A stretch of DNA of 8,612 nucleotides from an uncultured Collinsella sp. (GCA_902470065.1 CABRFA010000027.1:1-8612); one strand, 5' to 3'; shown: positions 1 to 5,576, counted from the stretch's first letter. Notes: a model not told the origin generated them from the sequence alone. Numbers and translations: made by a program.

Positions 1-207
1 AATCCATACGGCCTTGTCTCTTAGGATTAGTTTGAGAAGAAGTCGACAGTACATTTAGAAGCACCTACGTTCCTCAAAGAATTGTTAGATTAAAAGTAAC
101 AGACCGGATGAAGATACGTGCGACGGGGGCGAGGCGAATGGCTGAGCGGTATCGATATGCGGGTTCAACGGTATCACATTGGCCACATAGATTTTTAACT
201 TGCATTT
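1..207. other. Gene-free left edge, relatively AT-rich
   Basis: No coding sequence is supported here. The short open frame that starts at 108 runs antisense into the ATPase gene and has no ribosome-binding site. The first 107 bases are clearly richer in A and T than the rest of the window. On the minus strand this is the region downstream of the ATPase stop codon. I see no GC-rich hairpin followed by a T-run, so the end of that operon's transcript is not visible. The string AAAAGTAAC at 92-100, preceded by TGTTA, also occurs in the divergent promoter region at 3690-3698. Confidence 0.5.
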
Positions 208-948
208 CTACCCGCCCTTTTCGTAGAGTCGCCGATACGTGCTTAGCGCACCCTCGGCGCGTCCGGCAGGCTTTGCGAAATGGGATCCAGGAGACTTCGG
301 CGCAGCATCATCTTGCGGAATGCTTCTAATGAGCCTCCCATCCTTCAAAAACAGAATCTCATCGCACAGCCTATCGACCGAATCCAAGATGTGGGATGAC
401 ATGATGATGCACGTACCAGAATCGGCCAGCTTCCTGAGAATCTCGGAATGCAAGTCCACCCTGCTGGGGTCGAGCGCGTTCATGGGCTCATCTAATAGAA
501 GGTACCGCGCGCCCGTCGCATACGCAATCGCCAGGGTAAGCTGCTGCTTCATGCCCTGGCTCAGAGTGCGGATCCTCATCTTCGCGAACTCGCCTATCTG
601 CGTTTGTTCCACTATCTCTTCGATATCGCGAGCATGCGGCCACATATCGCAAACCATCTTGAGGTGATCTTCCGCACGCAATCCGGGATACAGCAGCGTC
701 CCCTCACCAGGTGCATAGAAGATCATAGAACGGACCTCTCTCGCACCCGTACCCTGCACCTCATCCAGAACGATGCTCCCGTCCACGCGAGGACCCGGCA
801 AACCTGCCATCGCACGCAGCAACGTCGTCTTTCCATGCCCGTTCGGAGCGACGAGACCGTAGACCGTACCCGGGGCAAACTCAGCGTTCACCGAATCTAC
901 GAGCACCTTCTTTCCATAAGAGATCGTCAGCGTTTGAAGGTCAATCAT
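208..948 (-). CDS. ABC transporter ATP-binding protein (ABC-2/CcmA-like)
   Basis: This is the 246-residue ATPase subunit of an ABC transporter, expected to sit on the cytoplasmic face and power the permease encoded just upstream. In order it has Walker A (APNGHGKTT, residues 34-42, with K40), the signature LSQGMKQQ (129-136), Walker B LLLDEP (D153, E154), a D-loop NALDP (157-161) and the H-loop histidine (H186 in SSH). LSQGMKQ signatures are typical of ABC-2 exporters, which fits the partner. Two oddities: the first Walker A glycine is alanine, and the usual Q-loop glutamine appears to be glycine (G81 in YAPGEG). After about residue 205 there is a short charged tail with no recognised domain. 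An ATG at 957 would overlap the permease stop as ATGA, but the AAAGGGG at 958-964 abuts it. The ATG at 948 has that site 9 bases away, so I prefer 948. The substrate is unknown; export of, or immunity to, the small secreted protein is inferred from context. Confidence 0.93.
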   Translation of the reverse strand: MIDLQTLTISYGKKVLVDSVNAEFAPGTVYGLVAPNGHGKTTLLRAMAGLPGPRVDGSIVLDEVQGTGAREVRSMIFYAPGEGTLLYPGLRAEDHLKMVCDMWPHARDIEEIVEQTQIGEFAKMRIRTLSQGMKQQLTLAIAYATGARYLLLDEPMNALDPSRVDLHSEILRKLADSGTCIIMSSHILDSVDRLCDEILFLKDGRLIRSIPQDDAAPKSPGSHFAKPAGRAEGALSTYRRLYEKGG

Positions 949-953
949 CGAGA

Positions 954-3176
954 TCATCCCCTTTCGATCTTTGGAACACTCAGGCGCACCATCAACGGAG
1001 ATACGGCGCCCAAGACCACCAGCAGAGCGCCCGATGCGCCGACGACCTCTCCAAAAGGCATCGCGTTCGTCCCTCGCCCAAGGAACCCAATCGTCCCCAC
1101 CTGGGAAGCGGGATCAAACGAGGCGAATGGAGCCAGCAGCGCGACGCCCATGCCCACGCTTTCAACATGAGCGCTCAACGAACCCAACACCAAGAGAACC
1201 GCGCAAACCATTCCGGTGACAACGGGGTTGCGGCTAATCGCTGCTGTCAACGCAGCGACGACGGAAATCACGCCGTATGCCATGACCAGCAACGGAATAC
1301 TGCACAACACCGCCTCCCCCACCATGGACGTTGTCGAAGCTCCCGCCCGAATGAGAGCGACGGGATACTCCGATCCACCCGCACCGTTCTTAATCACGGA
1401 CACAACGACAGCGGGAACCATCGACACCAAAAGCAGCACCAAGCCAAGCAGGAGAGCCAGCGCAACAGCCGTCAGAAAACGCACATGCGCTGTTGCGGGG
1501 ATCTGGAGAACCAGAAGGGAACGACACTGCAGGTGGGTGCACGCGAGCGATGTGACAACCACGGGCAACAGCAAAAATAAGGAGGGAAGCGCTGCCTGGA
1601 GATACGAAAGGAGGATTAATGGGGGCATCTTCGTACTTAACTCGTAAACCTTGGGGTCCGGCAAGCTCGCGATCGACTCAAGCAGAAGGGCGCGCGCCTC
1701 CGCACGAGAAGGAGTCTCCGGCTCGATTCCGATCGATTGCAGGAGAGTCGCATCTGCCGCGCCCAGCTCACCTCGAGCGCGCTCGTACGTCGCAAGGCTT
1801 CGAAACCCCTCCGCAGGCATAGGCGCGTACACGAAACCCGAAAGAGCATCCCGCATGTCTTCCAGGGCCGCTTTGCCCTCGACGTCCATATTCGCAGCGT
1901 TCTGCTCTAGATACCGATCTATTGAACGGAGCTCCCCATCCCTATACCGAACAGCGGAAACGTTATCAGCGTCAGGAAACATCTCGACCAGAGCCGGGGC
2001 CAGCATCGTCGTCGACATTGCAATCGCGCATACGGCGAGGGTAGGAGAACGCAGGAGCAGTTTCCCCATCGTTCTTACGTATGCAACGGCGGAGGCACAA
2101 GCGCTCGAACGAGTTGCCGTTCTCGATGCAGTGAAGGAACCTCTCTCAAGACAAATCGGGGATATCGGGCACGCGCAGCCGCTCTTTCCAGCAACGCAAA
2201 GCAGGCTAATTGCCAGCACCTCGATCCCGATTGCGCATACGAGGGCAATCGCGCCACGCTCGAAGCAAAGTCCAGGCAGATTCACTATCTGCGTTGTCGG
2301 GTACGGGCTATAGGCGCCGACGGTCAACTCAGTGTTCGCATACGTAAGGGGATTCAACAGGGCGAACTCACGTAAAGCGATGGATCTTCCGTAATACCCG
2401 GGAACCATCGTCACCCCCATCAGGGCACATACGAACACGATTCCAAGCGTAGGGTTATTGGCAATCTTCACGGCAAGGTGAACGACAAGCGAGATGAACG
2501 CTGCCACCAAGAATTGCAAGATGGCCGTCTGCGCGAACACCAGCCAAGCCGGTTTGATAACCGGAGTCGCATATTGAATGTAGCCTATCGGATAGAGCGG
2601 CGAGCCCGGGCCATTCTTCACAAGCGCGGCGATTATCCCTGGAAGATTGATGGCGAGGACGGCAAGCATTGCAAAAACGCTCGCCCATACGCTCGATGCA
2701 ACAAGTCTACCCAGCTCGCCCATCGGTGCCTGGATGATGAGCTTTTCACGTTTGTTAAGACGCGCGGCAAGGAACGAGACGGCAACGGCCGTTGCGACCC
2801 ATAGCAAGTACTCCTTCGATCCGTCATAATAGGTGTACTCTCCATCCGATATCTGCAGAAACGGAAGTAGGGGAGAGAGCGGTGCCAAGATAAGACGTCC
2901 CGCGGCAAGAGGGTACAGAAGCGCGGGCATGCTTGATGAAGAGGTATAGACACCGTCCTCCCCCGCATTCACAAGCGCATCCGCATAGGATGCTGACAAT
3001 TCCTGCTCAACACGGGTTATTCCCGACTCGAGGTATTCGACCCGTCCGTCGATGCCAGCCGCGCTCCTGAAGACGGGCAGAGCACAAAGAACCATCAACG
3101 CAACAACGACAACACAGAGCGACCTGGAGGAGAGAAGCGACCTAAAGATCGCCTTCGAGATTTTGAGCATATTCAT
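954..3176 (-). CDS. ABC-2 type permease, two fused homologous halves (12 TM)
   Basis: This is a 740-residue membrane protein, the transmembrane part of an ABC exporter whose ATPase is encoded next, in the same operon. I count about 12 hydrophobic segments in a 6+6 arrangement: near 20-36, 122-140, 159-185, 209-236, 241-262 and 308-329, then 377-399, 518-546, 566-595, 618-646, 650-669 and 713-732. Each half begins with one helix followed by a large polar loop, about 85 and 117 residues, probably outside the cell. The halves are homologous: ALVKNGPGSPLYP (184-196) matches SVIKNGAGGSEYP (593-605), and NNPTLGIVFVCAL (240-252) matches RNPVVTGMVCAVL (649-661), both at an offset of 409 residues. A single chain therefore supplies what is usually a permease dimer. 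The linker (330-347) holds cysteines at 334, 336 and 342. An ATG at 3242 also lies in frame, but it has no ribosome-binding site and would translate across a hairpin. The ATG at 3176 has AAGG 6 bases upstream. The substrate is unknown. Confidence 0.88.
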   Translation of the reverse strand: MNMLKISKAIFRSLLSSRSLCVVVVALMVLCALPVFRSAAGIDGRVEYLESGITRVEQELSASYADALVNAGEDGVYTSSSSMPALLYPLAAGRLILAPLSPLLPFLQISDGEYTYYDGSKEYLLWVATAVAVSFLAARLNKREKLIIQAPMGELGRLVASSVWASVFAMLAVLAINLPGIIAALVKNGPGSPLYPIGYIQYATPVIKPAWLVFAQTAILQFLVAAFISLVVHLAVKIANNPTLGIVFVCALMGVTMVPGYYGRSIALREFALLNPLTYANTELTVGAYSPYPTTQIVNLPGLCFERGAIALVCAIGIEVLAISLLCVAGKSGCACPISPICLERGSFTASRTATRSSACASAVAYVRTMGKLLLRSPTLAVCAIAMSTTMLAPALVEMFPDADNVSAVRYRDGELRSIDRYLEQNAANMDVEGKAALEDMRDALSGFVYAPMPAEGFRSLATYERARGELGAADATLLQSIGIEPETPSRAEARALLLESIASLPDPKVYELSTKMPPLILLSYLQAALPSLFLLLPVVVTSLACTHLQCRSLLVLQIPATAHVRFLTAVALALLLGLVLLLVSMVPAVVVSVIKNGAGGSEYPVALIRAGASTTSMVGEAVLCSIPLLVMAYGVISVVAALTAAISRNPVVTGMVCAVLLVLGSLSAHVESVGMGVALLAPFASFDPASQVGTIGFLGRGTNAMPFGEVVGASGALLVVLGAVSPLMVRLSVPKIERG
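958..964 (-). promoter_or_regulatory. Ribosome-binding site deciding the ATPase start
   Basis: On the minus strand this reads AAAGGGG. It lies within the last codons of the permease gene. It is 9 bases from the ATG at 948 and directly adjacent to the ATG at 957, which favours the shorter start. Because the site is inside the upstream gene and the permease stop is at 954-956, the two genes are probably translationally coupled. Confidence 0.5.
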
Positions 3177-3182
3177 CGCCAA

Positions 3183-3186
3183 CCTT
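3183..3186 (-). promoter_or_regulatory. Ribosome-binding site deciding the permease start
   Basis: AAGG on the minus strand, 6 bases before the ATG at 3176. A second GAGG lies just further upstream. The alternative in-frame ATGs at 3242 and 3194 have no comparable purine-rich site, so this motif is the main reason for choosing the 740-residue product. Confidence 0.5.
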
Positions 3187-3209
3187 AACCTCATCCAGTC
3201 GGAACAGAG

Positions 3210-3232
3210 GGGCCGAACAAAATGCTCGGCCC
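3210..3232 (-). other. Intercistronic hairpin between secreted-protein and permease genes
   Basis: A perfect 7-bp inverted repeat, GGGCCGA and TCGGCCC, separated by 9 bases. In the minus-strand transcript it forms 10 bases after the stop codon of the small secreted protein and about 33 bases before the preferred permease start. No T-run follows, so it is not a standard intrinsic terminator. It could be an RNA-processing or stability stem, or a partial attenuator giving more peptide than transporter, as in many bacteriocin operons. That role is inferred. Confidence 0.55.
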
Positions 3233-3242
3233 TTCCTCGCAT

Positions 3243-3608
3243 CTAGTAGGTGCTATAGACAAATTGCCATTTATCAGTTGTGCCAAGAACACCACAGGAG
3301 CACATTGCAGCGAGGCGGGATTCCCTATGATGCGCGGATCGGCGATAGCCATTTCGGTAGGAGATCGTCTTGTAAGAGATGTTGAACATCGAGATGCTGT
3401 GCCCGCTTACGCCGCGAGGACAGCTGTAGCTCCAGTAGGTATCGACGACGTCGTCCGTATACCCGAGGGGCTCAACGAGGGCACACTGGCTGCTCTCCTG
3501 GGAAGGAGGCATCGGGGTATCCGCAAAAGCGGGGGCTCCCGGCAGCAACAGACAAAGAGCGAGGCCGAGGAAAACCAAGAGCTTACACGACTTAACAGTA
3601 CTGAACAT
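3243..3608 (-). CDS. Small exported cysteine-containing protein, possible lactococcin 972-like bacteriocin
   Basis: A 121-residue preprotein and the first gene of the ABC-transporter operon. Residues 1-29 form a clear Sec signal peptide: lysines at 6 and 9, a hydrophobic core (LLVFLGLALCLLL) and a cleavage site after AFA (29/30). The mature part is about 92 residues, rich in Ser, Tyr, Arg and His. It has four cysteines (C42, C63, C103, C105), enough for two disulfides, and no transmembrane helix. Lactococcin 972-type bacteriocins are Sec-exported, encoded just before a permease and an ATPase, and carry an N-terminal W-x-Y/G motif, a central S-x-Y...K/H...H block and an aromatic C-terminus. 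Here TYWSYS (57-62), SMFNISYKT (73-81), RRSAHH (89-94) and WQFVYSTY (114-121) fit that layout loosely; the match is mine by eye. It could instead be an unrelated secreted factor. The start is the ATG at 3608, with GGAG 6 bases upstream; a TTG at 3620 is also in frame but less likely. Confidence 0.75.
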   Translation of the reverse strand: MFSTVKSCKLLVFLGLALCLLLPGAPAFADTPMPPSQESSQCALVEPLGYTDDVVDTYWSYSCPRGVSGHSISMFNISYKTISYRNGYRRSAHHRESRLAAMCSCGVLGTTDKWQFVYSTY

Positions 3609-3611
3609 AAT

Positions 3612-3628
3612 CCTCTCCAATCTAGAGG
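3612..3628 (-). promoter_or_regulatory. Ribosome-binding site within a small hairpin, start of secreted-protein gene
   Basis: On the minus strand the leader reads CCTCT, 7 bases, then AGAGG, which is the Shine-Dalgarno region of the secreted-protein gene (GGAGAGG in full, ending 3 bases before the ATG at 3608). The two arms are perfectly complementary over 5 bp, so the mRNA can fold to hide its own ribosome-binding site. This fixes the ATG at 3608 as the likely start. The stem is short, and its regulatory relevance is inferred. Confidence 0.45.
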
Positions 3629-3639
3629 GGTTTCGGTTG

Positions 3640-3649
3640 CAGCATGCTG
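3640..3649. promoter_or_regulatory. Palindrome CAGCATGCTG in divergent region
   Basis: A perfect 10-bp palindrome between the divergent operons, about 30 bases upstream of the secreted-protein start. Its position is suitable for an operator on the minus-strand promoter. No binding protein is known from sequence alone. Confidence 0.35.
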
Positions 3650-3656
3650 TGATTAC

Positions 3657-3685
3657 TTGCCGGCAAAGTCAATTTAACATAAACT
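3657..3685 (+). promoter_or_regulatory. Putative sigma-70 promoter of the DUF2975/HTH unit
   Basis: TTGCCG (3657-3662) and TAAACT (3680-3685) are spaced exactly 17 bases apart and each match the consensus at four of six positions. They would start transcription near 3692, leaving a leader of about 36 bases before the ATG at 3728. The -35 lies within the perfect palindrome TTGCCGGCAA (3657-3666). The -10 lies within a second dyad at 3673-3691, which suggests the promoter is controlled by a repressor. On the minus strand TTGACT at 3667-3672 could be a -35 box for the opposite operon, but no good -10 follows it at normal spacing. Confidence 0.45.
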
Positions 3686-3691
3686 GTTAAA
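3673..3691. promoter_or_regulatory. Operator-like dyad TTTAACA-N5-TGTTAAA
   Basis: A perfect inverted repeat with 7-bp arms and a 5-bp spacer (TAAAC), about 19 bp long: the size and symmetry expected for a dimeric helix-turn-helix protein. It overlaps the proposed -10 of the rightward promoter and lies midway between the divergent start codons. The obvious candidate ligand is the HTH protein encoded two genes to the right; this is inference from position. Confidence 0.5.
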
Positions 3692-3727
3692 AAGTAACCT
3701 GAGTTTTTAAATTCTTCGGAGGTTATT

Positions 3728-4240
3728 ATGAGTTCCGACAATCGCACTCCCCGGCTTCATTCCTTCCGCATCGCATGTGCGATAGCCTCTGCGACCCTTT
3801 GCGCCACCGCCATCGCACAAGTGGCGTTCTCCTTAAAGCCAGCAATCGAAGTGCTCGACAACCCTGTAATTGCAGACTCCCCCGCGTATCCAGCCCTTGC
3901 GATCTCGACATTGGTCCCTGCCGTCATCGGTATCGCTACGACCATCCTCAGCGCCGTTCTCGTGTGGACGATCAAGAGCGGAGACCCCTTCAAGAAAGGG
4001 TCTGCGACATGCTTGAAGGTGCTCGGCATTCTCTTCGTTGTTCAAGCTGCCACCAGCCTCTACGCCGGCTCACTCAAAACCTCCGTTTCGATGTTTGGCG
4101 GCGAGGGGGCCGTCGGCGCCCAAGAGATCGCTTCATCATTCGATTGGACCTCTCTGGTTCTCGGCATCGTCCTGTTCATGCTTTCCCAGCTCTTCTTGTA
4201 CGCCCGAGAGCTGTACCTCGACTCCGACGAGATTGCGTAA
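3728..4240 (+). CDS. DUF2975 family four-helix membrane protein
   Basis: A 170-residue integral membrane protein of unknown function. Four hydrophobic segments are visible, near residues 13-35, 56-82, 95-114 and 139-160. A short cytoplasmic-type loop, IKSGDPF (82-88), leads into the third, and the protein ends in a charged tail (YARELYLDSDEIA). This layout, with the G-x-PF loop and a small HTH gene directly downstream, matches the DUF2975 (YoaS-like) family, which is routinely paired with a YozG-type regulator. The start is the ATG at 3728, preceded by GGAGG at 3718-3722 with a 5-base gap. The stop is 9 bases before the HTH start, so the two are almost certainly co-transcribed. By analogy with similar pairs it may sense or respond to membrane conditions and modulate the regulator, but nothing in the sequence shows this. 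Confidence 0.8.
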   Translation: MSSDNRTPRLHSFRIACAIASATLCATAIAQVAFSLKPAIEVLDNPVIADSPAYPALAISTLVPAVIGIATTILSAVLVWTIKSGDPFKKGSATCLKVLGILFVVQAATSLYAGSLKTSVSMFGGEGAVGAQEIASSFDWTSLVLGIVLFMLSQLFLYARELYLDSDEIA

Positions 4241-4249
4241 GGAAACGCC

Positions 4250-4501
4250 ATGCCCGTAATTGTTCGCCTCGACAAGATCATGGCCGAGCGAAAGATTTCC
4301 TCGAACGAACTTGCCGAAAGGATTGGAACCACGCCCGTGAACCTGTCCCGTATTAAAAAAGGGCATATTCGCGGCATTCGCTTCAACACACTCGAGCAGC
4401 TATGCCTCGCCCTTCGTTGCCAACCCGGAGACCTTCTCGAAGTCATGAGCGAAGAGGATGCCCGAAAGGAGTTCGGACTCGATTGGTCCGCCGAGGATTA
4501 G
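4250..4501 (+). CDS. YozG-like Cro/C1 (XRE) family transcriptional regulator
   Basis: An 83-residue DNA-binding protein that is essentially one helix-turn-helix domain. The MPVIVRLDKIMAERKIS start, the HTH (about residues 17-40, ELAERIGTTPVNLSRIKKG) and the following TLEQLCLALRCQPGDLLE (47-64) are the hallmarks of the YozG/HTH_26 group that accompanies DUF2975 proteins. AAGGA at 4239-4243 lies 6 bases before the ATG and overlaps the preceding stop codon, so the pair is coupled. Likely targets are its own promoter and the divergent transporter operon, where dyads at 3657-3691 could be operators; this is inferred. The C-terminal tail (about 68-83, EEDARKEFGLDWSAED) runs beyond the usual family end. 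It stops at a TAG directly followed, in frame, by a recombinase catalytic domain. Confidence 0.87.
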   Translation: MPVIVRLDKIMAERKISSNELAERIGTTPVNLSRIKKGHIRGIRFNTLEQLCLALRCQPGDLLEVMSEEDARKEFGLDWSAED

Positions 4502-5227
4502 AGGGCGGTCGTACTCGCCCTGCACACGGGGATGCGAATCGGCGAGGTCTGCGGCCTTCGGTGGTGCGATGTGGATTTCGAGACGGGCCTGATCTCGATC
4601 AGACACTCGGTGGCGTACGCGAAGGGAATGGGTTCGTTCATCAAGGACACCAAGACCCATGACGCCAGGGGTATCCCCATCGACCCGGTCGGCCTACTCC
4701 CCTTCCTGAAGGAGACCCACGAGATCGACTGCGGAAAGCTGCGCTTGCGCGGCCTTACCGGGGCGGTCGAGATCGGGGACTGCTACATCCTGTCGGAGCC
4801 GGGCGCGACCTTCGCGACGACAAGCTATATCCGCAGGGCGTTCAAGACGTTCTCGGAGACCAACGGCCTCATGGGCACCAACGACGAGCTGATCACGTTC
4901 CACAGCCTTCGCCACACGTTCGCAACGCAGTGGATCCGCCAAGGCGGCGATATCAAGGCGCTCCAATCGATCCTCGGCCACAAGGACGCCATGGCGACGC
5001 TCAACGTCTACGCCGACATCGAGCCCATCTCCAAAATCCATAACATGCTGCGCGCCACGCCGTGCCTTTGGCGCGGGCACCTCGGGCCGAGGGTCGATCC
5101 GGGTCCCATGTTCCAACAGAGGATCCAGGAGTCCATCGAGACGCTCCAGGCGTTCGGCTACGGCATCACCGAGCCGGACGACCGAAATATCGCCATACGC
5201 GACGTGAAGACGAACAGTTGGCTCTAG
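4502..5227 (+). pseudogene. Tyrosine recombinase (phage-type integrase), catalytic domain only, N-terminus missing
   Basis: The frame is open from just after the regulator's stop codon, starting RAVVLALHTGMRIGEVCGL, the classic opening of the integrase catalytic domain. It continues to TAG at 5225-5227. Counting from the internal ATG at 4532, the catalytic set is complete: R2, the beta-hairpin K41, H124-x-x-R127 (HSLRH), H150 (LGH) and the nucleophile Y160 (NVY). What is missing is everything before it: the arm-binding and SAM-like core-binding domains of a normal protein of about 350-400 residues. There is no start codon or ribosome-binding site; the ATG at 4532 has no usable Shine-Dalgarno and would cut off the first beta/helix element. 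About 70 residues follow the tyrosine, longer than usual. It is best read as the decayed scar of a phage or conjugative element. An alternative is expression through readthrough of the TAG at 4499-4501. Confidence 0.75.
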
Positions 5228-5283
5228 CTCACCGAGTACGCGGCAGTGCTGGGCCCATCCCAACTGAGGTCACGGTGGTCCGA

Positions 5284-5327
5284 TAGGGGCGCCGCCCGCG
5301 GCATGCGCCGCGGAGCGGTATCCCCTA
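5284..5327. repeat. Long imperfect GC-rich hairpin
   Basis: A nested inverted repeat. The inner arms CCGCGGC (5296-5302) and GCCGCGG (5307-5313) flank the loop ATGC. Next out, CCGC (5292-5295) pairs with GCGG (5315-5318), with one unpaired A. The outermost arms TAGGGG (5284-5289) and CCCCTA (5322-5327) pair across a small internal loop. About 17 base pairs can form. There is no T-run on either side, so it is not a typical intrinsic terminator. It lies 56 bases after the integrase stop. Confidence 0.6.
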
Positions 5328-5364
5328 CCGAAGGGCGGGGATGCCCTCCGCTTCCAGTTCGGAA

Positions 5365-5427
5365 TCAGCCGTCGGAGGCGTTCGGCTGACTGCGGGAACG
5401 GCCTGTCCGCTCAATGTGTTCGGCTGA
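5365..5427. repeat. Inverted repeat TCAGCCG/CGGCTGA with a direct copy of the second arm
   Basis: TCAGCCG (5365-5371) and CGGCTGA (5383-5389) form perfect 7-bp arms around an 11-base loop. The ten bases GTTCGGCTGA at 5380-5389 recur exactly at 5418-5427, 38 bases downstream, followed in both cases by a CGG-AA context. Iterated half-sites of this sort can be protein-binding sites. Recombinase core/arm sites are another possibility, given the neighbouring integrase remnant, but nothing here proves either. Confidence 0.45.
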
Positions 5428-5553
5428 GATCGGAAATCAACCCAACACGAGCCGGACACGCGCCAGACGGCTCTTCCCCGTACGGCCTTCCCCCTTACGC
5501 TCATGTTGCAGGCATGTAACGCCGCAGCGAGCGCGCCTTTTTTGCGCCAGACA

Positions 5554-5576
5554 GGTACAATGATGAACACTGTACC
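5554..5576 (+). promoter_or_regulatory. Possible promoter/operator of the ACT-domain gene
   Basis: GGTACA (5554-5559) and TGTACC (5571-5576) form a perfect 6-bp inverted repeat with an 11-base spacer. Inside it, TACAAT (5556-5561) matches the -10 consensus at five of six positions and would start transcription near 5568, about 55 bases before the ATG at 5624. No convincing -35 box lies 15-18 bases upstream, so the promoter may need an activator or the call may be wrong. Confidence 0.35.

Noticed and set aside
604..1647. Plus-strand open frames over the ATPase and permease genes (604-1170, 971-1219, 1167-1580, 1216-1647)
   Set aside because: They are antisense to well-supported genes, overlap one another, and show low-complexity, non-protein-like composition.
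3177..3242. Longer permease start at the ATG at 3242, adjoining the secreted-protein stop (or the ATG at 3194)
   Set aside because: Neither has a Shine-Dalgarno site, and the extra 22 residues are polar and would be encoded across the GC-rich hairpin. The ATG at 3176 has AAGG at good spacing and gives a normal N-terminus.
4694..5263. Minus-strand open frame of 189 codons opposite the integrase fragment
   Set aside because: The plus strand has unmistakable recombinase motifs. The antisense frame is Arg/Gly/Ala/Val-rich, as expected of a GC-rich shadow.
5325..5570. Minus-strand 81-codon frame in the non-coding interval
   Set aside because: It crosses the stem-loop repeats, has no ribosome-binding site and resembles no family; too weak to call a gene.
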